This document shows, piece after piece, positions 36,965 to 44,830 of a stretch of DNA of 64,000 bases. Positions within the stretch are counted from its first letter, which is position 1. Each line of letters begins with the position of its first letter. Location of the stretch: assembly GCF_918698155.1 (NCBI RefSeq), contig NZ_CAKKLX010000028.1:1-64000 (forward strand), read 5' to 3'. The translations under genes and the position numbers were made by a program. The stretch comes from Roseomonas sp. CECT 9278. Lineage in GTDB: Bacteria > Pseudomonadota > Alphaproteobacteria > Acetobacterales > Acetobacteraceae. The notes beneath the pieces are model-generated. The model did not search any database. It was not told where the DNA came from and was given only the letters and a program-made list of their open reading frames with translations.

Positions 36965-38284
36965 TCAGCGCGCGCTCACCACCAGCCGCATGCCGCCCTT
37001 GGGGCGCAGCGCCAGGCGGCAATTCGGTCGCGGCGTGAAGCCCGGCGCGATGGCGAAGCGGAAGCGGCGGAACAGGATGGCGGCAAAGACTGAGACCTCG
37101 GCCATGCCGAAGGCCGCACCCGCGCAGATGCGCGGGCCGATGCCGAAGGGCAGGTACGCGAAGCGCGGCCGCTGGCGCGGCGCATCGCCCAGGAAGCGTT
37201 CCGGGCGGAAGGCGTGTGGCGCCTCCCAGAGCTGTTCGTGACGGTGCAACAGCCAGGGCACGGCCAGCACGATGTCACCCTCCCGCACATCCCAGCGGCG
37301 GATGCGGTCGGGCTTCAGCGCCTGGCGCGCGAAGACCGCGACGGGCGGATAGAGCCGCATGGATTCCTGGATGACCGCGCGGGTGAAGGTGAAGCCGGCC
37401 AGGTCGGCATAGTCCGGCGGCGCGGCGGGCAGTTCATCCGCCATGCGGTCGGCCGTGGCGGGATGCAGCGCGGCCAGCATGGCGGTCCAGGTGAGCGTGA
37501 TGGCCGCGCCCTCGGCACCCGCCAGCAGGAACATCACGACTTCATCCAGCAGCGCATCACCCGACAGCGCGGCGCGCAGCGCGGCCAGCAGCGGCGTACC
37601 TTCGCCGGCGGTCTCCAGCAACCGCGCAACGCGCCCGCGCAGCGCGGCCGCGAGCCGCCCGGCGCGCCGGCGCGTCAGCCAGCCCAGCATGTCCGGCAGC
37701 CCCATCAGGCCGAACAGGTCCACCACCTCGGCGGCATCCTGGTAGGCGGTGAAGGTCTCGGCGATGATCGCGGCCTCGTCGCGCGGCACGCCGGGGCCGA
37801 AGACCGACAGCAGCAGCACGCGCGTGATGCCGGTGGCGAAGGCGGCGGCGACATCGACCGGGCCCTCGGCGCGGGCGAGGATTTCGGCGGTCTCCTCGGC
37901 GGCCTGCACATAGGCCCAGTGGAACTGCGCGATGCCCGACGGATGGATCGGCGGGCTGATCGCCGCGCGCCTGGCCACCCAGTCGTCGCCCCAGGCGATG
38001 AAGGACGACCCGCCGATCACCGGCCGCAGCGCGTCCTCGAGGAAGCGGGATTTGCGCTGGTAGGTCGCGTGCTTGGTCACGAACACGTCGCGCACCACTT
38101 CCGGCGTATTCGCCACCAGGATCATCCGACCGGGCAGGCGCGTGGTCATCACCTGGCGGCGATAGGCATCGGCTGGGAAGATCGACAGCACGTCGCGCCG
38201 CGCGCGCAGCAACCCGCCCAGGGCGGTGGGCGGGCGCCAGGCCGGCGTGGGCATGGGCGGGACGAAGTCGGCGCTGTCGCTCAT
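36965..38284 (-). CDS. Cytochrome P450
   Basis: 439 aa soluble-type P450. The heme-binding loop FGIGPRICAG has the thiolate ligand Cys387. The ExxR pair is Glu307/Arg310 (ESMR), and the following ERF region is RPERFLGD. The I-helix reads AGAEGAA (255-261) where AG(H/x)(D/E)TT is usual: the acid is kept but both Thr are lost, so oxygen activation may differ from standard monooxygenases. No ferredoxin or ferredoxin reductase gene is adjacent. The divergent fusion protein carries [2Fe-2S] domains, but a link is speculation. It lies between the ABC permease and hydantoinase genes in the same direction. Confidence 0.9.
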   Translation of the reverse strand: MSDSADFVPPMPTPAWRPPTALGGLLRARRDVLSIFPADAYRRQVMTTRLPGRMILVANTPEVVRDVFVTKHATYQRKSRFLEDALRPVIGGSSFIAWGDDWVARRAAISPPIHPSGIAQFHWAYVQAAEETAEILARAEGPVDVAAAFATGITRVLLLSVFGPGVPRDEAAIIAETFTAYQDAAEVVDLFGLMGLPDMLGWLTRRRAGRLAAALRGRVARLLETAGEGTPLLAALRAALSGDALLDEVVMFLLAGAEGAAITLTWTAMLAALHPATADRMADELPAAPPDYADLAGFTFTRAVIQESMRLYPPVAVFARQALKPDRIRRWDVREGDIVLAVPWLLHRHEQLWEAPHAFRPERFLGDAPRQRPRFAYLPFGIGPRICAGAAFGMAEVSVFAAILFRRFRFAIAPGFTPRPNCRLALRPKGGMRLVVSAR

Positions 38285-38321
38285 GGGTCGGGGCCAGCGA
38301 TAGCGCGCCGGCCCTGCCCTG

Positions 38322-39011
38322 TCACCGCCGGTCGGCGGAATCCGCCGCGTAGCCGCGGCCGTAGCGGCGTTCCAGCCGGCGCTGCACGATATCCCACAGC
38401 GTCGTCATCAGCAGGTAGTACATCGCCGCGACGATGAAGAGCTCCAGCACCAGGAAGCGTTCCTGGATCAGCAGCTGGGTGCGCCGCAGCAGCTCATCCA
38501 CGCTGATGACCGACGCGATCGACGTGGTCTTGAGCAGCCCGTTCACGCTGTTGCCGAGCGGCGGGATGATGACGCGCATCGCCTGCGGCCAGGTCACCAG
38601 GCGGAACACCTGCGCGCGATGCAGGCCGAGCGCGGCCGCTGCCTCCCGCTGGCCCTTCGCCACCGACATGATGCCGGCCCGCACGATCTCGCTGAGATAC
38701 GCGCCCTCGTTCAGCGAAATGCCGATGAGGGCTGCTTCCCATACATCGAAGCGGATGCCGAGCAGCGGCAGGCCGGTATAGATCAGCAGCAGCTGCACCA
38801 GCAGCGGCGTGCCGCGGAAGAACCAGCAATAGAAGGCCGCGAAGCCGGACATCACGCGATTGCCGGACAGGCGCATCAGCGCCAGCCCGATCCCGATGAA
38901 CAGCCCGAACACCAGCGATCCCGCAGTCAGGCCGACCGAGATGATCGCCCCTTCCAGCAGGTAGGCGTTGAAAAGCGAATCGAAGAAGCCGTCCCAGCGC
39001 CAGATCTGCAT
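38322..39011 (-). CDS. Polar amino acid ABC transporter permease
   Basis: 229 aa, about five membrane segments, of the HisM/GlnP type. The cytoplasmic EAA loop is GQREAAAALGLHRAQVFRLVTWPQA, which docks the ATPase, and the N-terminal part has FRGTPLLVQLLLIY, typical for this family. It follows the binding-protein gene by 80 bases. Neither an ATPase nor a second permease gene is present in the window. The importer must be completed elsewhere or share an ATPase. Substrate class: small polar amino or imino acids. Confidence 0.88.
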   Translation of the reverse strand: MQIWRWDGFFDSLFNAYLLEGAIISVGLTAGSLVFGLFIGIGLALMRLSGNRVMSGFAAFYCWFFRGTPLLVQLLLIYTGLPLLGIRFDVWEAALIGISLNEGAYLSEIVRAGIMSVAKGQREAAAALGLHRAQVFRLVTWPQAMRVIIPPLGNSVNGLLKTTSIASVISVDELLRRTQLLIQERFLVLELFIVAAMYYLLMTTLWDIVQRRLERRYGRGYAADSADRR

Positions 39012-39091
39012 GGGTCAGCGCGTCCCCATGCGGCTGTCGCGCGCACGGCACGCTGGTCGCCCAGCGCGCTGCCCGGCGCCCAGGGGCGCGA

Positions 39092-39916
39092 TCACGAAGG
39101 CCCGACCACCTCGAACGGCCCGCCATAGGCCGCGACGCCGAAGCGATCGAGCAGCGCCTGGAACGACCCATCGGCCTTCATCGCCGTCAGCGCCGTCGCC
39201 ACCGCCTGCGCCAGCGCGCGCGAGCGGAAGCCGAAATTGATCGGCGTGCCGTACAGCCCGGCGATCGCGCGCGTGAATTCCCCGCGGTCGTCGTATTCCT
39301 TTCCCGTGCTGTCGATCGAAATGGCCGCGTCGAGCTGCCCTGCGCGCAGCGCCTGGAAGGATACCGCGAAATTGTCGAAGGCGCGGATGGTCAGCGGCGC
39401 CAGGTTGCGCGCGCGCAGGTCGTTCGACATGTCGGTGGTGCGGCGGAATTCGAAGCCGCCCTGCTCCACGCCCACGCGCAGCCCGGCCAGGTCCTCGATG
39501 CGGCGGATGTTGCGCGGGTTGCCGCGCGGCACCGACACGCTGATCGCCTGCTGTTCATAGCGCACCAGCCACATCAGGCGCTGGCGTTCCTCGGTGTAGA
39601 ACATGCCGGTGTTGATCATGTCCCAGCGGCGCGCCGCCAGGCCGGGGATCATGGCGGCGAATTCCACGCGCACATGCTCGACCTGCAGGCACAGGCGCCG
39701 CGCGAGCTCCGCGCCCAGTTCCACACGCATGCCGCGCAGCACGCCCTGGCCATCGACGAACTGCATCGGCGGCAGGGTGGGGTTGGTCGACAGCGTCAGC
39801 GTGCCGGCCTTGACCAGCTCGGTATTCGGCACGGCCTGGGTGCAGGCGGGGGCCTGCGCGAGTGCTGGCGCGGCAAGCAGCGATCCGCCGGCGGCGAGGA
39901 AAAGGCGACGATCCAT
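39092..39916 (-). CDS. Amino acid ABC transporter substrate-binding protein
   Basis: 274 aa, SBP_bac_3 type. The signal peptide is MDRRLFLAAGGSLLAAPALA (twin Arg, but a normal Sec-like region). The mature lobes show GTLTLSTNPTLPPMQFVD, the start of the ligand pocket, GLRVGVEQGGFEF for the second lobe, and LDAAISIDSTGKEYDDR. It sits 16 bases after the DapA-family gene and ahead of its permease, so uptake and catabolism genes are co-transcribed. Confidence 0.87.
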   Translation of the reverse strand: MDRRLFLAAGGSLLAAPALAQAPACTQAVPNTELVKAGTLTLSTNPTLPPMQFVDGQGVLRGMRVELGAELARRLCLQVEHVRVEFAAMIPGLAARRWDMINTGMFYTEERQRLMWLVRYEQQAISVSVPRGNPRNIRRIEDLAGLRVGVEQGGFEFRRTTDMSNDLRARNLAPLTIRAFDNFAVSFQALRAGQLDAAISIDSTGKEYDDRGEFTRAIAGLYGTPINFGFRSRALAQAVATALTAMKADGSFQALLDRFGVAAYGGPFEVVGPS

Positions 39917-39932
39917 GGTGTGATGCTCCCTG

Positions 39933-40844
39933 TTATTCCGCGGCCTGCGCGGCGATGCTCATCAGCCCGATGCCCTGCAAGACCTGCGCCAGCGCCGGCA
40001 GGTCGGCCGCCGGCAGCGGCAGGCGCGGCGGGCGCGGCGGGCCCATGTCCATGCCCATCAGCCGGAACGCCGCCTTGGTGCCGCTGACGTAGCGCGGCCC
40101 GCCCACCCAGGGCAGCAGCGGCGTCAGGCGCTTGTAGAGCGCGCGGGACTTGTCGCGGTTCACCTCGAAGGCCGCCGCGTCGAACATCTCGCTCGACAGG
40201 CGCGGCGCGACATTGCTGCACACAGCGACCCAGCCGATCGCGCCCAGCCAGGCGCTTTCATAGCCGAGCACGCCGGCGAAGACCTCCATGCGGTCGCCGC
40301 ACAAATCCACGATGTCGCGCACGCGGGTGACTTCCAGCGTGCTTTCCTTGACGTAGCGGCAATTCGGGATGCGGCTGATCTCGGCCAGCATCGCCGGCGT
40401 CATGTCCACGTTGGACGTGGCGGGGTTGTTGTAGACCATGATCGGGATGCCGATCGCCTTCGCCACCGTGTCGTAGTGGTGGACCAGTTCAGCCAGCGTC
40501 GGCACGGAATAGAAGGGCGGGATGATCATCACGCCGTCCGCGCCCTGCGATTCCGCTTCCTTCGAGATCGCGACAACCTCGCGCGTGTCCTCCGCGCCGG
40601 TGCCGACCAACACGGGCACACGCCCGGCCGCGCTGCGCACCACGGTGTCCACGATGGCGGCGCGCTCCTCGCGCGAAACCGACAAAAACTCGCCGGTGGA
40701 CCCCAGCGGGATCAGCCCGCGCACGCCCTGCGTCACCTGGTACTCCACCAACCGCGCCAGGGCGGCGTGATCGACAGCCGACCCATCGGCGGTGAAGGGC
40801 GTGACCAGCACCGTGTAGGTGCCGCGGAAGGGCTCGCGGGACAT
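39933..40844 (-). CDS. DapA/NAL-superfamily aldolase or lyase
   Basis: 303 aa TIM-barrel enzyme of the dihydrodipicolinate synthase/N-acetylneuraminate lyase family. The Schiff-base Lys166 is in CRYVKEST, the assisting Tyr138 in MVYNNPATS, and the phosphate/carboxylate loop is GSTGEF (48-53). GGAG precedes the start. The divergent neighbour is a fused hydroxyproline/opine-type dehydrogenase, so the best guess is a deaminase of the pyrroline-4-hydroxy-2-carboxylate type or another 2-oxoacid lyase rather than lysine-pathway DapA. That is inference from context. First gene of the run lyase-binding protein-permease-P450-hydantoinase. Confidence 0.85.
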   Translation of the reverse strand: MSREPFRGTYTVLVTPFTADGSAVDHAALARLVEYQVTQGVRGLIPLGSTGEFLSVSREERAAIVDTVVRSAAGRVPVLVGTGAEDTREVVAISKEAESQGADGVMIIPPFYSVPTLAELVHHYDTVAKAIGIPIMVYNNPATSNVDMTPAMLAEISRIPNCRYVKESTLEVTRVRDIVDLCGDRMEVFAGVLGYESAWLGAIGWVAVCSNVAPRLSSEMFDAAAFEVNRDKSRALYKRLTPLLPWVGGPRYVSGTKAAFRLMGMDMGPPRPPRLPLPAADLPALAQVLQGIGLMSIAAQAAE

Positions 40845-40920
40845 CGGGAAGTCTCCGGGGATGGACGCGGCCGGGCCGCATGCGATGATCCGAGACTGTT
40901 TTCCCCAGCACGGCAAGGGC

Positions 40921-43815
40921 ATGCGTCTCACCTCACCTGCCATCACGCGCGCCACGGCGCCGGTCCGCTTCACCTTCGATGGGCGCGAGGTCGAAGCGCT
41001 GCCCGGCGAATCCATCGCCGCCGCGCTGTCCGCCGCCGGGGTGGTCGCGCTGCGCACCACGGCGAAGGGCGCGCCGCGCGGGCTGTGGTGCGGCATGGGC
41101 GCGTGCTGGGATTGCATCGTCACGGTGGATGGCCGCGCCGGGCAGCGCGCCTGCCTGGTGAAGGCCGAGGCCGGGATGCGCGTGGAGGGTGCGCTGCCGG
41201 CGGACCCGGCGCCGCTCGCGGTGCCGCCGGTCGCGATCGCCGAACGGGCCTGCGACGTGCTGGTGGTGGGCGCCGGCCCGGCCGGGCTGTCCGCCGCCAT
41301 CGCCGCCGCACGCGCGGGTGCCGCGACCATCGTGCTGGACGAACGCGCCGAGGCCGGCGGCCAGTACCTGAAGCCACTGGCGAAGTCCCACGCCAACGCT
41401 GCCCCCGACGCGCAGTTCCGGCACGGCGCGGCGCTGCTGGCCGAAGCGCGCCTGGCCGGCGTCGCCATTCACCACGGCGCGACCGTGTGGGGCGGCTTCG
41501 CGGCGAATGAGATCGCCGCGGTCATCGGCGACACCGCCCTCACCTTCCGGCCCCGCCGCCTGGTGCTGGCCCCCGGCGCGCATGAACGCCCGGTGCCGGT
41601 GCCGGGCTGGACGCTGCCCGGCGTGATGACCACGGGCGCGCTGCAGACTCTGGCGCGGGCGCAGCGCGTCAGCCCGGCCGATCGCGTGGTGATCGCCGGC
41701 AGCGGGCCGCTCAACCTGCAACTGGCCTGCGAATTGGCGGCGGGCGGCGTGCAGGTGGCCGCCGTGGTGGAAGCGGCACCGCGGCCGGGGCTGCGCGCGT
41801 GGCGCGACATGCTGGCGCTGGCGCGGACATCGCCCGACCTCGCCTGGGACGGGTTGCGCTACCTGGCGCAGCTGCGGCGCGCCGGGGTGCCGGTGCTGTG
41901 GGGCAGCAGCATCCTGGCCTGCGAAGGCACCGACCGCTTCGCCGCGCTGCGCATCGCCACGCCGGATGGCGAAGGGCGGATCGCGGCCGGCGTCGCCGCG
42001 CTCAACATGGGCTTCCAGCCCGAGACCGGATTGGCGCGCGCGCTCGGCTGCGCGCAGCGTTTCGCCACGGATGGGCCGGGGGCGGAGATCGGCCGGCTGG
42101 AGACCGTGGCCGATGGCGAAGGCCGCACCGATGTCGCGGGCGTCTTCGCGGTCGGCGATGGCGCGTCGATCGGCGGGTCGCGCGTGGCCTTCGCGCGCGG
42201 GACGCTGGCGGGGCTGGCGGCGGCGCGCGACCTCGGCCTGGCCGCACCCGACGATACGGGCGCGCGGCGCGACCTGGATCGCGCGCTGGCGTTCCAGCGC
42301 GCGCTGTGGCGCATCTTCGCCGCCCCCGCCTTCGACGCCGCCGCCATCGCGGACGGCACGATCGTCTGCCGCTGCGAGGAGGTCACCGCCGGCGCGCTGC
42401 GCGCGGCGATGGCCACCGGCGCGCGCACGCTGGCCGCGCTCAAGAAGGAGACCCGCGCCGGCATGGGCCGCTGCCAGGGGCGCATGTGCGGCGCGACCGT
42501 CGCGCGCATCGCCGGCGCCCCCGCCGCCGAGGCCGCCTTCGCCGCCCCGCGCGCGCCGATCAAGCCGATCCCGGCCGCGGCCCTGATGCGCGAGGTGCCG
42601 GAAGGCTTCGACGCGCCCGTGATCCACGCGCCCACGCCGACCACCTGGCGCAGCCCTGCCGTGCCGCTGGCGCCCCAGGACCGCGCCTGCGACGTGCTGG
42701 TGATCGGCGGCGGCGTGCTGGGCCTGTCCACCGCCCTGTACCTGGCGCGCGAGGGCGCCGACGTGCTGGTGGTGGATCGCTCGGAGCCCGGCCTGGCCGC
42801 CAGCACCGCCAATGCCGGCAGCCTCCATGTGCAACTGCTGCCCTATGATTTCGGCGACAAGGCCGAGGCGCTCGGCACTGCCGGCCCGGCCGCCGCGACC
42901 CTGCCGCTCGGCCCGCGCTCGATCGACCTGTGGAAGGAGATCGCGCGCGATGCCGGCGAGGGCTGCGGCATCCGCACCGAAGGCGGCATCATGCTGGCCG
43001 AGACCCCGGCCGAGCTGGCCTGGCTGCATGGCAAGACCGCGGTGGAGCGCGGTGCGGGCATCGACAGCCACGTGATCGGCGCGAACGAATTGCGCGACAT
43101 CGCGCCCTACCTGGCGCCGCGCTTCCTCGGCGCCGCCTTCTGCCCGCTGGAGGGCCAGATCGACCCGCTGCGCGGCACCGCGGCGCTGCTGGCGCTGGCG
43201 AGGCGGGCCGGCGCGCGCGTGGCCGGCGGCGTGGCGGTCACCGGCATCGCGCGCGAGGCCGCCGCCTTCGCCGTGACCACGGATTCCGGCACCATCCGCG
43301 CCGGGCGCGTCGTGGTCGCGGCGGGGCCGTGGTCCGGGCAGATCGCCGCGCTGGCCGGCGTGCGCCTGCCGGTCGGCGGGCTGGTCCAGCAGGTCATCGC
43401 CACCGAGGCCACCGGCCCCGTCATCCCGCACCTGGTCGCCCATGCCGGGCGGCATTTGTCGCTGAAGCAGGGCCCGCACGGCCACCTGCTGATCGGCGGC
43501 GCCTGGCCGGGCGTGCACGACGCGGCCACCGGCGCCACCCGCAACCGGCGCGAAAGCATCGAGGGCAACCTGTGGGTGGCGGGCCATGTGGTGCCGGCGG
43601 TGGCGGGCCTGTCCGTGCTGCGCGCCTGGACCGGGATGAACGTGCATATCGACCGCGCGCCGATCCTGGGTGAGGCGCCGTCCTGCCCGGGCTTCTTCGC
43701 CGCGGTGACCTCCTCGGGCTACACGCTCGGCCCGGTGGCGGGGCGCATGACGGCGGATGCGGTGCTGGGGCGCGCGCCGGTCGCGGCGGATTTTGCGATC
43801 GCGCGCTTCGGGTGA
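40921..43815 (+). CDS. Three-in-one FAD/[2Fe-2S] dehydrogenase (hydroxyproline/opine/sarcosine oxidase-like fusion)
   Basis: 964 aa, uniting parts that are usually three separate subunits. Residues 1-100 form a Fer2-type [2Fe-2S] domain with Cys57, 62, 65 and 78. Residues 110-470 are a Pyr_redox-type FAD/NAD domain (GAGPAG at 117-122). Residues 480-535 are a BFD-like [2Fe-2S] site, Cys483, 485, 518 and 523. From about 588 onward is a DAO-type FAD oxidoreductase (GGGVLG at 596-601, ending AVTSSGYTLGP). D-hydroxyproline, opine and cyanide-forming glycine dehydrogenases use the same parts as alpha, beta and gamma chains. It likely oxidises an amino or imino acid and passes electrons onward internally. 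Divergent from the lyase gene by 76 bases; start after GCAAGGGC. Confidence 0.87.
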   Translation: MRLTSPAITRATAPVRFTFDGREVEALPGESIAAALSAAGVVALRTTAKGAPRGLWCGMGACWDCIVTVDGRAGQRACLVKAEAGMRVEGALPADPAPLAVPPVAIAERACDVLVVGAGPAGLSAAIAAARAGAATIVLDERAEAGGQYLKPLAKSHANAAPDAQFRHGAALLAEARLAGVAIHHGATVWGGFAANEIAAVIGDTALTFRPRRLVLAPGAHERPVPVPGWTLPGVMTTGALQTLARAQRVSPADRVVIAGSGPLNLQLACELAAGGVQVAAVVEAAPRPGLRAWRDMLALARTSPDLAWDGLRYLAQLRRAGVPVLWGSSILACEGTDRFAALRIATPDGEGRIAAGVAALNMGFQPETGLARALGCAQRFATDGPGAEIGRLETVADGEGRTDVAGVFAVGDGASIGGSRVAFARGTLAGLAAARDLGLAAPDDTGARRDLDRALAFQRALWRIFAAPAFDAAAIADGTIVCRCEEVTAGALRAAMATGARTLAALKKETRAGMGRCQGRMCGATVARIAGAPAAEAAFAAPRAPIKPIPAAALMREVPEGFDAPVIHAPTPTTWRSPAVPLAPQDRACDVLVIGGGVLGLSTALYLAREGADVLVVDRSEPGLAASTANAGSLHVQLLPYDFGDKAEALGTAGPAAATLPLGPRSIDLWKEIARDAGEGCGIRTEGGIMLAETPAELAWLHGKTAVERGAGIDSHVIGANELRDIAPYLAPRFLGAAFCPLEGQIDPLRGTAALLALARRAGARVAGGVAVTGIAREAAAFAVTTDSGTIRAGRVVVAAGPWSGQIAALAGVRLPVGGLVQQVIATEATGPVIPHLVAHAGRHLSLKQGPHGHLLIGGAWPGVHDAATGATRNRRESIEGNLWVAGHVVPAVAGLSVLRAWTGMNVHIDRAPILGEAPSCPGFFAAVTSSGYTLGPVAGRMTADAVLGRAPVAADFAIARFG

Positions 43816-44140
43816 AGGGGGACCGGCGGCACGCAGCCTGGGCAACACACAGCGCCCTGCTGGGCGGGCAGAGCGCCACGCACGGTGCCGCACGCGTCGC
43901 ACCCGCCTGCATCGGGCGGCGCTGCAGGCGTGGTGCGCGGCCGCAGGCCGGCCACCCGGCGGGCGGTTCCGGCCCGCAGGTGCCACGCGTCCGCCCCCTG
44001 CCCCACCCCGCGACCGGGCTTCAGGATCCTGGAGGTGGGCGGGCGGCGCCGATACAACGGCGCGGAAAACGCGCTAGGCTCTCGCCTGCCCGACCTGAGG
44101 CCGACGCGGCGCCGGCCCGACCGGGATGGAGGAACGGACG
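43816..44140. other. Intergenic region before the OmpA/TpsBA cluster
   Basis: About 325 bases with no convincing reading frame. I see several short GC stems but no clear promoter or terminator. It must carry the promoter of the OmpA-family gene and perhaps the end of the dehydrogenase transcript. Confidence 0.4.
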
Positions 44141-44701
44141 ATGCGCACCACCCCTGTGCTGCTGGCCCTTCTTGGCGCGCTGGCGGCCGCGCCGGCCCAG
44201 GCGCAAGCCCCCGATCCCGTCGCCGACAGCATCGTGCGCAACCTCACCCGCGGGCTGCGCATCCCGGGCCAGGGCGATGCGGTGACCGCGCCGGTCACGC
44301 CGCTCGACCCGCGCAGCCCGGTGCAGGCCGGCACCACGGCGCCACCCGACCGCCCGGCAGTGTCGTTGATGATCACCTTCGCCACCGGGTCGGCCCAGCT
44401 CACGCCGCAGGCCGAGGCGGTGCTGGGCTCGCTCGCGCGGGCGCTGGCCACGCCGGAGCTGGCGGGTTCGCGCTTCCGGATCGAGGGGCATACCGACACG
44501 GTCGGCGATGCCGGGCTGAACCAGGCGCTGTCCGAACGCCGCGCCGCGATGGTGCGGGACGTGCTGGTGCAACGCTACGGCATCGCGGCGACGCGCCTTG
44601 ATCCCAGGGGCTTCGGGGAGAGCACGCTGCTGGTGCCGACCGGCGATGGCCGGGCCGAGCCGCGCAACCGCCGCGTCCAGGTGGTGAACCTGGGCGATTG
44701 A
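44141..44701 (+). CDS. OmpA-family peptidoglycan-binding protein
   Basis: 186 aa exported protein: signal peptide to about residue 22 (APAQAQA), a linker, then an OmpA-C domain from about residue 75. Hallmarks are SLMITFATGSAQLTP, IEGHTDTVGD, LSERRAAMVRDVL, and GFGEST...RNRRV at the end. The domain holds peptidoglycan. It has no barrel and no lipobox, so it is free in the periplasm. A strong GGAGGAA site precedes the ATG. It is 129 bases upstream of tpsB and may brace the secretion machinery to the wall. Confidence 0.85.
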   Translation: MRTTPVLLALLGALAAAPAQAQAPDPVADSIVRNLTRGLRIPGQGDAVTAPVTPLDPRSPVQAGTTAPPDRPAVSLMITFATGSAQLTPQAEAVLGSLARALATPELAGSRFRIEGHTDTVGDAGLNQALSERRAAMVRDVLVQRYGIAATRLDPRGFGESTLLVPTGDGRAEPRNRRVQVVNLGD

Positions 44702-44830
44702 GCCGGGGCCGACCGTTGCACCAACGCTACGTCGGCCGGAAATCGGCCAGATGCTACCACAAGAAAGGTGCATCCCCGGTTAAGCCACGGTAGCCTTTGC
44801 ACAATCCAGTCAGGCGAGCGTGGCGATCCC

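Noticed and set aside
39933..40844. Gene as lysine-pathway dapA
   Set aside because: The barrel and Schiff-base Lys fit, but the neighbours are uptake and catabolic genes and the loop reads GSTGEF rather than GTTGES, so a catabolic lyase is more likely.
40933..43986. 1017-codon minus-strand frame opposite the fused dehydrogenase
   Set aside because: The plus strand carries four intact cofactor motifs. The antisense product is Arg/Gly/His-rich without motifs.
44702..44830. Sigma-54-type promoter (TTGCAC) before tpsB
   Set aside because: The GG and GC elements would be eight rather than ten bases apart, so the fit fails. No other convincing promoter was found there.
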